Of a DNA stretch of 25,107 nucleotides, positions 7,771-15,888 are shown one piece after another. The notes below the pieces were generated by a model. That model had not been told where the DNA came from, did no database searches, and saw nothing but the letters and a program-made list of their open reading frames with translations. The number at the start of each line of letters is the position of its first letter. The stretch's first letter is position 1. Origin of the DNA: Flemingiibacterium sp045586505 (lineage in GTDB: Bacteria > Bacillota > Clostridia > Oscillospirales > CAG-272); contig JAZNAL010000054.1 in the NCBI GenBank assembly GCA_045586505.1, positions 1 through 25,107 on the forward strand, read 5' to 3'. Made by a program: the position numbers and the translations under genes.

Positions 7771-10347
7771 TACCAAGCAAACGAGCCTGCCGTCCTTGAC
7801 GTCAAGCACTAATGTGCTCCCGGCACCAATCTCGCCGCGGAGTATCTCCTTGGCAATCAGCGTCTCTGCGGCGCTTTGTAGATAGCGCTTCAGCGGACGG
7901 GCACCGTATACGGGATCGTAGCCCGCGTCGATGATCATCGACTTTGCACTGTCGGTGACCTGAAGCGTCAGCTGACGGTCAGCAAGACGCGCGCCAAGGG
8001 ATGCGATAAGATTATCTATGATACCCGTAAGGTTATCCTTGGTCAAGGGTTTAAACATGATGATCTCGTCGAGACGGTTAAGAAATTCGGGTCTGAACGA
8101 CGCGCGAAGCTCTGCCATAACGCGGCTTCTCGCCTCGTCTGAAATCTCGCCGTCAGCGTTTATGCCGTCAAGCAGATGCATTGAACCCAGGTTGGAGGTC
8201 AGAATGATGATGGTGTTCTTGAAATCCACCGTGCGTCCCTGACTGTCGGTGACTCTGCCGTCGTCGAGTATCTGAAGAAGAATATTGAAAACATCAGGAT
8301 GTGCCTTCTCTACCTCGTCAAACAGCACTACCGAGTAAGGCTTGCGGCGTACTGCCTCGGTAAGCTGACCGCCCTCGTCGTAGCCGACGTAGCCGGGAGG
8401 TGCTCCGATCAGACGCGATACGCTGAATTTCTCCATATACTCGGTCATGTCGATGCGCACAAGATTGTGCTCATCATCGAACAGACACTCCGCAAGGGAT
8501 TTCGCAAGCTCGGTCTTACCAACACCCGTAGGGCCAAGGAACATAAAGCTTCCGATCGGACGGTTGGGGTCGGCAATACCCGCACGACTGCGTTGAATCG
8601 CCTCGGTGACAAGCTGTACAGCTTCATTCTGACCGATCACGCGTTTGTGAATGACCTCGTCAAGGTGCAGCAGCTTCTCGCGCTCTCCCTCAACAAGCTT
8701 AGATACGGGTATCCCCGTCCACTTTGCCACAATTTCCGCAATCTGCTCATCAGTCACGGTATCGTGCACAAGAGTGTTTTCACTGTGATTTTCGGCACGC
8801 GCTTCAGCCTCGGCGAGCTTCTTCTGCAGTTCTGGCAGGTCTGAATACTGAAGTCTTGCCGCCTTTTCGTATTCAAGGCGGAGCTGTGCCTGTTCAATCT
8901 CACCTGTCAGCGTCTCAAGCTGTGCTTTGAGGTTCTTTACCTCATCCACACTGCCCTTCTCCGCATCCCAACGGGATTTCAGCTCGTTGAATTTATCCTT
9001 TTCCTCCGCAAGCTCACAAGACAGCTTGGCAAGTCGGTCACGGCTTAATTGATCCTCTTCCTTTTTAAGCGCCATTTCCTCGATTTCAAGCTGCATGATA
9101 CGACGGCGGATATCGTCCATTTCGCTTGGCATAGAATCCATCTCGGTGCGGATCATCGCGCAGGCCTCGTCCACGAGGTCGATAGCTTTATCAGGCAAGA
9201 AGCGGTCGGTGATATAACGGTGCGACAGCGTAGATGCCGCAACGATGGCGTTATCGTGTATACGCACGCCGTGGAAGATCTCGTAGCGCTCCTTCAAGCC
9301 GCGCAGGATGGAGATGGTGTCCTCCACCGTCGGCTCATCTACAAGCACCGGCTGGAAACGGCGCTCCAGCGCCGCGTCCTTTTCGATATACTTACGGTAT
9401 TCGTCAAGCGTAGTCGCGCCAATGCAGTGAAGCTCACCGCGCGCCAGCATGGGCTTTAATAAATTACCCGCATCCATAGAGCCTTCGGTCTTGCCTGCAC
9501 CAACAATGGTGTGAAGCTCGTCGATAAAGAGGATTATGCGCCCCTCGGAGCTTTTGATCTCGTTAAGCACCGCTTTGAGGCGTTCCTCAAATTCACCGCG
9601 ATACTTCGCGCCTGCGATCAGCGCACCCATATCAAGGGAAAAGATGGTCTTTTCCTTGAGACCGTCGGGCACGTCGCCGCGAACGATACGCTGTGCAAGC
9701 CCTTCCGCGATAGCGGTCTTTCCGACGCCCGGTTCACCGATGAGCACGGGATTGTTTTTGGTCTTACGCGACAGAATGCGCACCACACTGCGGATTTCGG
9801 AATCCCGTCCGATTACCGGATCTAATTTTTGCTCGCGGGCACGCTCCACAAGGTCGGTGCCGTACTTTTTTAATACATCGTAGGTGTCCTCGGGGTTATC
9901 GCTTGTGACAGGCGCGCTCTTGACACTTGCCAGCGCCTTTGTAAACCCGTCGCGGGTGATACCGTGATTGGAAAGCAGCTCCTTTATCTTTTTGCCGCCC
10001 TCACTGAATATACCGAGCATAATATGCTCCACGGAAATATATTCATCCTTTAACTGCTTTGCTGCCTTTTCGGCGAACTGCAGAACATTCGACGCCTCAC
10101 GTGAGGGATAAAGCTCACCGCCGGAAACCTTCGGAAGCTGTGAGATCAGCGTATCAAGCTCCGATAAGATCAAGTCGCAGTTTGCGCCCATTTTACAAAG
10201 AAGCGAGTTTATAAGCCCGCCGTCCTGATCGATCAGCGCATACAGAATATGCTCGGGCGTGATAGCCTGATTCCCCGCCTCCTTTGCAATATTGGAAGCG
10301 GAATTTATAGTATCTATGGATTTTTGTGTGAATTTTTCAGCGTTCAA
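7765..10347 (-). CDS. clpB: ATP-dependent disaggregase ClpB
   Basis: An 860-aa AAA+ chaperone that, with DnaK, pulls polypeptides out of aggregates through a hexameric pore. Domain order is complete: a Clp-N domain of two repeats (1-145), AAA1 with Walker A GEPGVGKT (204-211) and Walker B ILFIDE (272-277), a coiled-coil middle domain (about 410-525) that separates ClpB from ClpA/C, AAA2 with Walker A GPTGVGKT (605-612), pore loop GYVGYDEG (652-659) and Walker B VVLFDE (673-678), then the C-terminal domain. There is no ClpP-binding tripeptide loop of the ClpX type. Initiation is at TTG 10347, with AGGAGG seven bases upstream. It follows the RHH gene by 12 bases, so the two are co-transcribed. 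Confidence 0.97.
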   Translation of the reverse strand: MNAEKFTQKSIDTINSASNIAKEAGNQAITPEHILYALIDQDGGLINSLLCKMGANCDLILSELDTLISQLPKVSGGELYPSREASNVLQFAEKAAKQLKDEYISVEHIMLGIFSEGGKKIKELLSNHGITRDGFTKALASVKSAPVTSDNPEDTYDVLKKYGTDLVERAREQKLDPVIGRDSEIRSVVRILSRKTKNNPVLIGEPGVGKTAIAEGLAQRIVRGDVPDGLKEKTIFSLDMGALIAGAKYRGEFEERLKAVLNEIKSSEGRIILFIDELHTIVGAGKTEGSMDAGNLLKPMLARGELHCIGATTLDEYRKYIEKDAALERRFQPVLVDEPTVEDTISILRGLKERYEIFHGVRIHDNAIVAASTLSHRYITDRFLPDKAIDLVDEACAMIRTEMDSMPSEMDDIRRRIMQLEIEEMALKKEEDQLSRDRLAKLSCELAEEKDKFNELKSRWDAEKGSVDEVKNLKAQLETLTGEIEQAQLRLEYEKAARLQYSDLPELQKKLAEAEARAENHSENTLVHDTVTDEQIAEIVAKWTGIPVSKLVEGEREKLLHLDEVIHKRVIGQNEAVQLVTEAIQRSRAGIADPNRPIGSFMFLGPTGVGKTELAKSLAECLFDDEHNLVRIDMTEYMEKFSVSRLIGAPPGYVGYDEGGQLTEAVRRKPYSVVLFDEVEKAHPDVFNILLQILDDGRVTDSQGRTVDFKNTIIILTSNLGSMHLLDGINADGEISDEARSRVMAELRASFRPEFLNRLDEIIMFKPLTKDNLTGIIDNLIASLGARLADRQLTLQVTDSAKSMIIDAGYDPVYGARPLKRYLQSAAETLIAKEILRGEIGAGSTLVLDVKDGRLVCLVE

Positions 10348-10359
10348 TTTTAATCCTCC

Positions 10360-11004
10360 TTATACGGTTATTCTTCCACCCTTTAAGCTCTCCACATAGA
10401 GGGCGGCGACAGTGTCGGCATCGTAAGTGCCCGCAATAAAGCGTTTTAAAAGTGCATCAAATGTCTTCACATAATCGGATATTCCCCTTGCAAGCGTCTC
10501 GGAATCCGTATTCGCACCGCATACGATACTGCGCACGAACTTACCCTCGTAAAGCGCATAGTCCCGTGTCCCCGATCGGGGCGCGAGGTACACATCCTCG
10601 ATCTGCTTCCACAGTCCGAAGAACATGGTCATCGCGCGGGTAAGCTCCGCCGACTGCGTGCGGAATATCACGGAAAGCGTGCCTACAGCACCGTTTCGCG
10701 GCGTGCCGTAAAGCTCCACCTCATAGCGTATAGTAGGTCGGTACTTATATTCAAGGCAAGACTTCATGGACATCGTAGGCGTGTTCGGCTCAAAAAACGG
10801 CACAAGCTCCCGCGAGGGCGATATCAGCTCGTTGAGAGCCGTGAAAATATCGTTGATCTGCTGTTCGGGCGTTCTCAGTGAAACGTGTTCCGCAAGTATC
10901 CGATTTACAAGATTCGAGCGGTTGGTTCCCATACGGTGCGCAAGGATATCGATCTCCCGCACCACGTCATCCGACAGCATCAGACTGTAGAGTGTTTTCT
11001 TCAT
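10360..11004 (-). CDS. Ribbon-helix-helix protein encoded upstream of clpB
   Basis: A 214-aa protein. Residues 2-42 form a clear ribbon-helix-helix (CopG/Arc-like) fold: strand KKTLYSLML, helix 1 SDDVVREIDILAHRMG, turn, then helix 2 TNRSNLVNRILAEHV. The remaining 170 residues are an unrecognised domain of mixed strands and helices with FRTQSAELTRAMTMFFGLW as its most distinctive segment. The frame is open to 11064, but ATG 11004 has GGTGG 6-10 bases upstream and gives an MKKTLYS start, fitting the fold. It shares a promoter with clpB and ends 12 bases before it, with the clpB SD between. A DNA-binding role is likely from the fold; regulation of clpB is inference from position. Confidence 0.75.
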   Translation of the reverse strand: MKKTLYSLMLSDDVVREIDILAHRMGTNRSNLVNRILAEHVSLRTPEQQINDIFTALNELISPSRELVPFFEPNTPTMSMKSCLEYKYRPTIRYEVELYGTPRNGAVGTLSVIFRTQSAELTRAMTMFFGLWKQIEDVYLAPRSGTRDYALYEGKFVRSIVCGANTDSETLARGISDYVKTFDALLKRFIAGTYDADTVAALYVESLKGGRITV

Positions 11005-11035
11005 TCTTCCACCACCTGTTCTTCTTTCTGACTTT

Positions 11036-11064
11036 ATTGTACCACGCAAAATATAATTTGTCAA
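11036..11064 (-). promoter_or_regulatory. SigA promoter of the RHH-clpB operon
   Basis: Minus-strand TTGACA (11064-11059) and TACAAT (11041-11036) have a 17-base spacer. The transcript would start about 25 bases before ATG 11004. No CIRCE repeat and no CtsR-type GGTCAAA tandem heptad is visible around it. Confidence 0.87.
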
Positions 11065-11078
11065 GATGTTTATATAAA

Positions 11079-11097
11079 TTTTATTGCAAGTTTTATT
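11079..11097. repeat. Direct repeat upstream of the RHH-clpB promoter
   Basis: TTTTATT occurs at 11079-11085 and again at 11091-11097, 12 bases apart, separated by GCAAG. It lies 15 bases upstream of the -35 box. RHH dimers often bind short repeats, so this is a candidate site, but the region is AT-rich and the repeat may be chance. Confidence 0.3.
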
Positions 11098-11121
11098 TTA
11101 TATCCTCCGAGTTTTGGAACA

Positions 11122-11189
11122 CAAAAAAAGACTGCCGCATCGGCGCATATGTATATGATTACACACAATGCGCGCTTAATGCGGCAGTC
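11122..11189 (-). terminator. Terminator of the HAD phosphatase transcript
   Basis: The outer stem pairs 11130-11140 with 11179-11189 (11 bp); an inner stem GCGCAT (11143-11148) pairs with ATGCGC (11168-11173). On the minus strand it is followed by a run of seven T (11129-11123). Confidence 0.82.
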
Positions 11190-11196
11190 ACGGTTA

Positions 11197-11300
11197 TTAC
11201 ATAGCTTTGAAATCAAGCCTGCCGATCACCGTACCGTCAGCCTTTTTAACGTGCCGGACAATTTACCGAGCAGCTGTTTTTTCAAAATCTTTTTCTGCAT
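11197..11300 (-). pseudogene. Possible micro-ORF with a one-base frame break
   Basis: After the HAD stop and before its terminator, a minus-strand ATG at 11300 opens a 24-codon lysine-rich frame. One extra A in the AAAAA run about two-thirds along would instead continue it through ADGTVIGRLDFKAM to TAA at 11197, a 34-residue peptide. The second half looks protein-like. There is no good Shine-Dalgarno. It could be a decayed gene, a sequencing error in a homopolymer, or chance. Confidence 0.25.
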
Positions 11301-11308
11301 TTCGTTAA

Positions 11309-12130
11309 TTATATTTTCAAAATACCGCGATCGAGGTCGTCTATGACTCTTGCAATAGCGTGTTCCTTAACATTCACGGTAATATGGTCAGCCACGGATT
11401 TGGCGTTATCGCTGGCGTTTTCCACCGCGATACCCAGTCCGGCATCGCGTATCATGGCAATGTCGTTATCATAGTCGCCAATAGCGATAGTGCGTTTTAT
11501 GTCAAGCTTCAAAAGCTCCACAAGATTATGAAGTGCCGTCGCTTTACTGATGCCCTTCGGCAGGATCTCGTAAAGCGTGTACTCCGAGCGGATAAAATCC
11601 ACCTTGTCTGATAGCGGGTGCGAATTCAGGAGCTTAGCTGTCCGCATTAACCTCTCCTCGTCATCATCGGCGAAGATCACCTTTGCCACAGGCTCCCTGA
11701 CCTCAGAAAAGTGGCAGGCAATATTGGGAAGACCTGTCTCCTTTCGGAAGTGTATCATCGCGGAATTATCCTTGTTGAAGTAGATGTGCTTGGCGGTGTT
11801 AAGCTGTATTCCGACCTCAGGCATTTCGCGGTCTATATACCAAACAAGCTCCATTGCCTCGGGTGGAAGCGATGCAAGCCACAGATACTCTTCCTTTTTG
11901 TGATCGTAAAGTCCGCCGCCGTTGATACATCCGAATGGCGCATTGGGGTCAATCCTTGTATAAACGTCCTTTGACGCATACGGCATACGTCCGGTTATAT
12001 ATGTGAAAAGTCCGCCCTCGCTTTTAAAATATTCGATGGCATCAAAATTTTCCTTGGAAATAGTCCTGCCGTCCGCAATAAGCGTTCCGTCAAGATCGGT
12101 GCAAAAAAGCACACCGTCAAATTTTTTCAT
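11309..12130 (-). CDS. Cof-type HAD-superfamily phosphatase
   Basis: A 273-aa haloacid dehalogenase-type hydrolase. Motif I is CTDLDGTLI near the N-terminus (nucleophile and acid Asp), motif II the TGR tripeptide in YITGRMPYAS, motif III the conserved Lys in ILPKGISKATAL, and motif IV IGDYDNDIAMIRDAG. The cap domain lies between motifs II and III (type C2B), as in Cof/YidA-like sugar-phosphate phosphatases. The substrate cannot be inferred. The frame also contains ATG 12151, only about nine bases after the predicted transcription start and without an SD. ATG 12130, giving MKKFDGVLF, is preferred, although its GAAGGG is rather distant (about 13 bases). It is a single-gene unit with its own terminator. 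Confidence 0.87.
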   Translation of the reverse strand: MKKFDGVLFCTDLDGTLIADGRTISKENFDAIEYFKSEGGLFTYITGRMPYASKDVYTRIDPNAPFGCINGGGLYDHKKEEYLWLASLPPEAMELVWYIDREMPEVGIQLNTAKHIYFNKDNSAMIHFRKETGLPNIACHFSEVREPVAKVIFADDDEERLMRTAKLLNSHPLSDKVDFIRSEYTLYEILPKGISKATALHNLVELLKLDIKRTIAIGDYDNDIAMIRDAGLGIAVENASDNAKSVADHITVNVKEHAIARVIDDLDRGILKI

Positions 12131-12166
12131 AGTATTATCAAAACCCTTCATCAAAGATTTCGACTT

Positions 12167-12195
12167 ATTATACCATAATTGCGGGCAAAAAGCAA
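12167..12195 (-). promoter_or_regulatory. Promoter of the HAD phosphatase gene
   Basis: The minus-strand TATAAT (12172-12167) is preceded, after 17 bases, by TTGCTT. The -10 is consensus and the -35 is weak. Confidence 0.65.
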
Positions 12196-12253
12196 CCGGT
12201 TTTTATAAGTTACGGAAAATTTGATATTTTCCCAAAAAATACGCAAACCGACA

Positions 12254-12281
12254 TTGATTATTCACAATTTGGGTGTATAAT
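12254..12281 (+). promoter_or_regulatory. Promoter of gpmI
   Basis: TTGATT at 12254-12259 and TATAAT at 12276-12281 have a 16-base spacer and sit 39 bases before the gpmI start codon. Confidence 0.7.
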
Positions 12282-12319
12282 ATTGGATGAATGATTTTAT
12301 TTTAACGGAGGCTATTACT

Positions 12320-13975
12320 ATGGCTAAGAAACTTACCAAAATAAACGGCTTCGCAGGCGTTGAAGGCCCCGTCCTCACCATCGTAATGGACGGTATCGGT
12401 GTTGCTCCCGCAAATGCTGCCAACGCAGTAAACGCGGCTTACACCCCTACCCTGGATATGCTGGCAGCGAAGTATCCACACGTAAACTTAAAGGCTCACG
12501 GTACCGCAGTCGGACTTCCCTCCGATGACGATATGGGCAACTCCGAGGTCGGTCACAACGCTCTCGGCGCAGGTCAGGTATTCGCGCAGGGCGCAAAGCT
12601 CGTTTCCCAATCCATCGAATCGGGCAAGATGTTCGCATCCGCGACCTGGCAGGAGCTCATCGCAAACGTGAAGACCAACTCATCCACCCTTCATTTCCTC
12701 GGTCTGTTCTCCGACGGTAACGTTCATTCCCACATCGATCACTTGAAGGCTATGCTCGTTCAGGCGAAGAAAGAAGGCGTTTCAAAGGTACGCATCCACA
12801 TCTTAATCGACGGACGCGATGTTGGCGAGACCTCCGCCCTTGAATATATCGATCCCTTCGAAGCATTTATTGCCGATCTCCGTGATGCATCCTATGATAT
12901 CAAGATCGCATCCGGCGGTGGACGTATGCAGATCACTATGGACCGTTACGAGGCTAACTGGGGCATGGTAGAGCTCGGCTGGAAGACTCATGTGCTGGGC
13001 GAGGGCAGACAGTTCGCATCAGCATCCGAAGCTGTCAAGACTTACAGAGAAGAGCTTAAGGTCATCGACCAGGATCTTCCTCCCTTCGTTATTGCTGAGG
13101 ACGGCAAGCCCGTGGGCACCGTAAACGACGGCGACAGCGTTATCTTCTACAACTTCCGCGGCGACCGTTCCATCGAAATCTCCAAGGCTTTCGACGACGC
13201 AAATCTTGACAAGTTCGACCGCGTAAGATATCCCAAGGTGGTATATGCAGGTATGCTGGAGTATGACGGCGACCTTCATATTCCGAAAAAGTACCTCGTA
13301 TCTCCTCCCGAGATCACCGAGACCATGGGCGAATACCTTGCAGGCACCGGCGTTTCTCAGCTCGCTATCTCCGAGACTCAGAAATACGGTCACGTGACCT
13401 ATTTCTGGAACGGCAACAAGTCGGGTAAGTTCGACGAGGAGCTTGAGACCTACATCGAGATTCCTTCCGACGTAGTTCCCTTCGAGCAGAGACCCTGGAT
13501 GAAGTGCGCAGAGATCACCGACAAGCTCATCGAGTGCCTCGAATCGGGCAAGTACAAGTACCTCCGCGTAAACTTCCCCAACGGTGACATGGTGGGTCAC
13601 ACCGGCTCCTTCCTTGCAACACAGGTATCCGTCGAGGCGCTGGATCTCCAGCTTGCGCGCATCCTTGCAGTCGTTGACAAGCTCCACGGCGCGGCACTCA
13701 TCACCGCAGACCATGGCAACGCTGACGAAATGTATGAGATTGACAAGAAGACCGGCGCACCTAAGCAGAACAAGGACGGCTCCTATAAGGCTAAGACCAG
13801 CCACACCTTAAACCCCGTTCCCTGCTATATCTACGACAACTACACCGCCGACAACTATGAGGTCAAGGCAGACGAAGGTAAGTTCGGTCTTTCCAATGTT
13901 GCGGCAACTATGGTTAACCTGCTTGGTTACACCGCTCCCGCGGCTTGGGATGAGTCTATCATTAAGGTTAAATAA
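12320..13975 (+). CDS. gpmI: 2,3-bisphosphoglycerate-independent phosphoglycerate mutase
   Basis: A 551-aa Mn-dependent enzyme of the alkaline-phosphatase superfamily that interconverts 3- and 2-phosphoglycerate in lower glycolysis. Visible motifs are the metal-binding Asp24 in IVMDGIGV, nucleophile Ser75 in MGNSEVGHNALGAGQ, the phosphotransfer-domain segment RIHILIDGRDVGE, FNFRGDRSIEISKAF, and the late metal sites MVGHTGS and TADHGNADEM. It is somewhat longer than the usual 505-515 residues, because of an N-terminal extension and small insertions around the C-terminal KKTGAPKQNKDGSYK stretch. The frame opens at ATG 12287, but GGAGG eight bases before ATG 12320 marks the start. Codon bias indicates strong expression. 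The aldolase gene follows. Confidence 0.97.
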   Translation: MAKKLTKINGFAGVEGPVLTIVMDGIGVAPANAANAVNAAYTPTLDMLAAKYPHVNLKAHGTAVGLPSDDDMGNSEVGHNALGAGQVFAQGAKLVSQSIESGKMFASATWQELIANVKTNSSTLHFLGLFSDGNVHSHIDHLKAMLVQAKKEGVSKVRIHILIDGRDVGETSALEYIDPFEAFIADLRDASYDIKIASGGGRMQITMDRYEANWGMVELGWKTHVLGEGRQFASASEAVKTYREELKVIDQDLPPFVIAEDGKPVGTVNDGDSVIFYNFRGDRSIEISKAFDDANLDKFDRVRYPKVVYAGMLEYDGDLHIPKKYLVSPPEITETMGEYLAGTGVSQLAISETQKYGHVTYFWNGNKSGKFDEELETYIEIPSDVVPFEQRPWMKCAEITDKLIECLESGKYKYLRVNFPNGDMVGHTGSFLATQVSVEALDLQLARILAVVDKLHGAALITADHGNADEMYEIDKKTGAPKQNKDGSYKAKTSHTLNPVPCYIYDNYTADNYEVKADEGKFGLSNVAATMVNLLGYTAPAAWDESIIKVK

Positions 13976-13982
13976 TAATTTC

Positions 13983-14009
13983 GGGGTTGCCGTGCATAAC
14001 GGCAGCCCC
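13983..14009 (+). other. Intergenic hairpin between gpmI and the aldolase gene
   Basis: An 11-bp stem (13983-13993 with 13999-14009, including one G-T pair) follows the gpmI stop. No T-run follows, so it is more likely an mRNA-stabilising or processing hairpin, or a weak terminator, than a strong terminator. Confidence 0.6.
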
Positions 14010-14041
14010 GCGGTTTACTTTGAAGAATTACAGGAGGAAAA

Positions 14042-14725
14042 ATGCTCTATTTTCTCGACAGCGCAGACTTTGCAGTCATCGCGGATGCGCTTGCAAAATA
14101 TCCGCTTGACGGCGTAACCACAAACCCCGCCATACTCGCCCGCGATCTTCCGGCCGACCGCACACTTGCCGAAAGTCTCAGATATATCCGATACCTTGTC
14201 GGTGACCGCCTGCTGTTCGTTCAGGCAACCGCAGACGATTCCGACGGCATGGTACGCGATGCTCACAGGATCTGCGAAACTCTCGGAGGCAGACTTTCCA
14301 TAAAGCTCCCCGCAACGAAGGACGGCTTCACTGCCGCCAAAAAGCTTACCGAGGACGGTATAAGCGTCACTATAACTGCGGTCTACACCACCTCACAGGC
14401 AATGCTTGCAGGTGCCTGCGGTGTCGACTTCGCAGCACCTTATATCTCGCACCTCGATAATTTGTCCGAGGACGGCGCCGCTGTTGCTTCCGAAATGGCG
14501 CGCCAGCTGGAACTCCACAAAATGCCGACTCAGATACTTGCCGCAAGCTTCCGCACTGCATCACAGGTGGAGCGTTGTATCGCAGGTGGCGTGAGTGCTG
14601 TAACTGTCACAGCAGATATGCTGGACGTGCTCTCCTCGCATCCCGGTACAGATGCCGAGCTTGCTTCGTTCAACAAAAAATGGTCGGCACGCTTTAATGA
14701 GGGCATCTCGGAGCTACTTAAGTAA
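14042..14725 (+). CDS. Transaldolase-like / fructose-6-phosphate aldolase family protein
   Basis: A 227-aa short class I aldolase of the FSA/TalC subfamily of transaldolases. It shows MLYFLDSAD at the start, VTTNPAIL (residues 25-32), Schiff-base Lys88 in SIKLPAT, AVYTTSQAMLA, and AASFRTASQV near 175. Members either cleave fructose 6-phosphate or act as small transaldolases; sequence alone does not decide between them. CAGGAGG precedes ATG 14042 by five bases. It lies 66 bases behind gpmI on the same strand and may share its promoter, linking it to central sugar metabolism. The stop is only 3 bases from the end of the convergent lipoprotein gene, and no terminator fits between them. Confidence 0.88.
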   Translation: MLYFLDSADFAVIADALAKYPLDGVTTNPAILARDLPADRTLAESLRYIRYLVGDRLLFVQATADDSDGMVRDAHRICETLGGRLSIKLPATKDGFTAAKKLTEDGISVTITAVYTTSQAMLAGACGVDFAAPYISHLDNLSEDGAAVASEMARQLELHKMPTQILAASFRTASQVERCIAGGVSAVTVTADMLDVLSSHPGTDAELASFNKKWSARFNEGISELLK

Positions 14726-14728
14726 ACC

Positions 14729-15283
14729 TCACTGGGCTTTGATCAGCTTTATCTCTGCCGACAGTTCGCGTCCTCCCACATTCGCCTTGATGCTTATGGG
14801 AAGCATACAGGAAAGGTCAAAGAGCACCTCCACACGGTCATCGCCGTCTATATACACTGCCCGCTCGCAGGATAGCCCGCCTACGGTGGTTTTCTCGGCG
14901 GAATAGTAGCAGTCCTCGGAGATGCAGAACAGCGAAATGATGTCGGACACGCCGCCTATTAAGTTTTCATCCTCAATGGGAATTTTCAGCATCCCCGATG
15001 AAACGTAGACCTCGCCCTGTGTAAACTCGAAGCTCACCCCTGAAATAATGCTGTTTTCCCCCAGCGTCAGCACCGCATCACGCGCAAGCATACGCCCGGA
15101 TTCGTCATATTCGGGAGCCTCCAATATCAGCTTTGCGGGGATTTCCTCTCCATCAAGTGTAAATACCGCATCGATTTCAAGCTGCGCGTCCTGATACGCA
15201 AGTCGGTCTCGCTGAGATTCGCCGCCGCAGGATGTGAAAAGCAACGTGGCTGTAAGCAAAATTAAAGCCAAATAATAACGCAT
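14729..15283 (-). CDS. Putative lipoprotein of unknown function
   Basis: A 184-aa protein with an N-terminal lipoprotein signal: MRYYLALILL hydrophobic stretch and lipobox FTSC, with Cys19 as the predicted lipid attachment site followed by GG. The mature part is beta-rich with alternating hydrophobic residues (about residues 35-180), consistent with an outward-facing beta domain, and I cannot assign a family. The frame is open to ATG 15301, but GGAGG before ATG 15283 marks that codon as the start. That SD lies inside a perfect 22-bp hairpin, so translation may be controlled. It is the second gene after the two-TM protein on the minus strand. Confidence 0.75.
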   Translation of the reverse strand: MRYYLALILLTATLLFTSCGGESQRDRLAYQDAQLEIDAVFTLDGEEIPAKLILEAPEYDESGRMLARDAVLTLGENSIISGVSFEFTQGEVYVSSGMLKIPIEDENLIGGVSDIISLFCISEDCYYSAEKTTVGGLSCERAVYIDGDDRVEVLFDLSCMLPISIKANVGGRELSAEIKLIKAQ

Positions 15284-15284
15284 T

Positions 15285-15333
15285 GCCGCCTCCGATAACA
15301 TAATGTTTGCTACATTATATTACCGGAGGCGGC
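15285..15333 (-). promoter_or_regulatory. Perfect 22-bp hairpin enclosing the lipoprotein SD
   Basis: On the minus strand 15333-15312 pairs with 15306-15285 along all 22 positions (two pairs are G-U), with a five-base AGCAA loop. The GGAGG Shine-Dalgarno is in the 3' arm and the start codon begins two bases past the base of the stem. The hairpin begins 15 bases after the stop of the upstream gene. No U-run follows it on the minus strand, so it fits an SD-sequestering structure better than a terminator. Confidence 0.75.
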
Positions 15334-15348
15334 AGACTATTCCCTTTT

Positions 15349-15888
15349 TCAGTGTGTGCGCACTACTGCTGACGGATTGCACAGTCGGAGGATACGTTGC
15401 ATTTCCTCATTAGTCTCGACGATAATCGCGCGCTTTTTTCCGCCCGCGCGGTCGGGATAAATGCATACCCATGCCGTCTCGCTTCCCTTTTTAATCGAAA
15501 AATCCTTAACCGATACAATATCGGGTGCAGAAAGCATCCGCTGGCTGTCTCGATTATAGGGTGCGATCAGCGTCATTTCCGGCACATATACCCGTGCTTT
15601 AAGCCGTCTGGAGCTTCCCGCATAGATATGGGCAACCGTCAATTCACCCGCTTCTATGGCGAAGTCATATTCCACAACTGTATAGCGCCAGGTCATCTTG
15701 ATCATGGCATATAGCAGAAACGGAAGCAGGACTATAAGCGCCCATGCCTTGAAATTAAGTCCAAGTATCCACAGATACGCCAGAGTGAACACCGTATAGA
15801 GCACAATAAGCAGAGTCTGAGTGAGTCTGAGCTTTCCCGTCGGCTCGGGACACACTGAATGCTCACAGAAGTTTTTATAATCGTTCAT
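15349..15888 (-). CDS. Two-TM membrane protein with a C-terminal soluble beta domain
   Basis: A 179-aa protein of unknown function. A 20-residue polar N-terminus with two Cys is followed by two adjacent membrane helices (about residues 22-44 and 47-65), then a 110-residue soluble domain of alternating strands that ends in a helix (TNEEMQRILRLCN). The layout resembles bacterial PH-like domain membrane proteins (DUF6106 or YcxB type), but I cannot confirm a family. AAGGAG lies 7 bases before ATG 15888. It has its own promoter at 16015-16043 and a leader of about 120 bases, and is followed by the lipoprotein gene. Confidence 0.7.
   Translation of the reverse strand: MNDYKNFCEHSVCPEPTGKLRLTQTLLIVLYTVFTLAYLWILGLNFKAWALIVLLPFLLYAMIKMTWRYTVVEYDFAIEAGELTVAHIYAGSSRRLKARVYVPEMTLIAPYNRDSQRMLSAPDIVSVKDFSIKKGSETAWVCIYPDRAGGKKRAIIVETNEEMQRILRLCNPSAVVRTH

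Noticed and set aside
8299..9825. Several plus-strand frames opposite clpB
   Set aside because: They overlap a complete ClpB gene with all motifs and have no supporting start signals.
11040..11100. CIRCE or CtsR operator at the clpB promoter
   Set aside because: Neither the TTAGCACTC-N9-GAGTGCTAA pattern nor tandem GGTCAAA heptads is found.
13019..13804. A 261-codon minus-strand frame opposite gpmI
   Set aside because: It is a shadow of gpmI codon bias, with no SD or plausible protein character.
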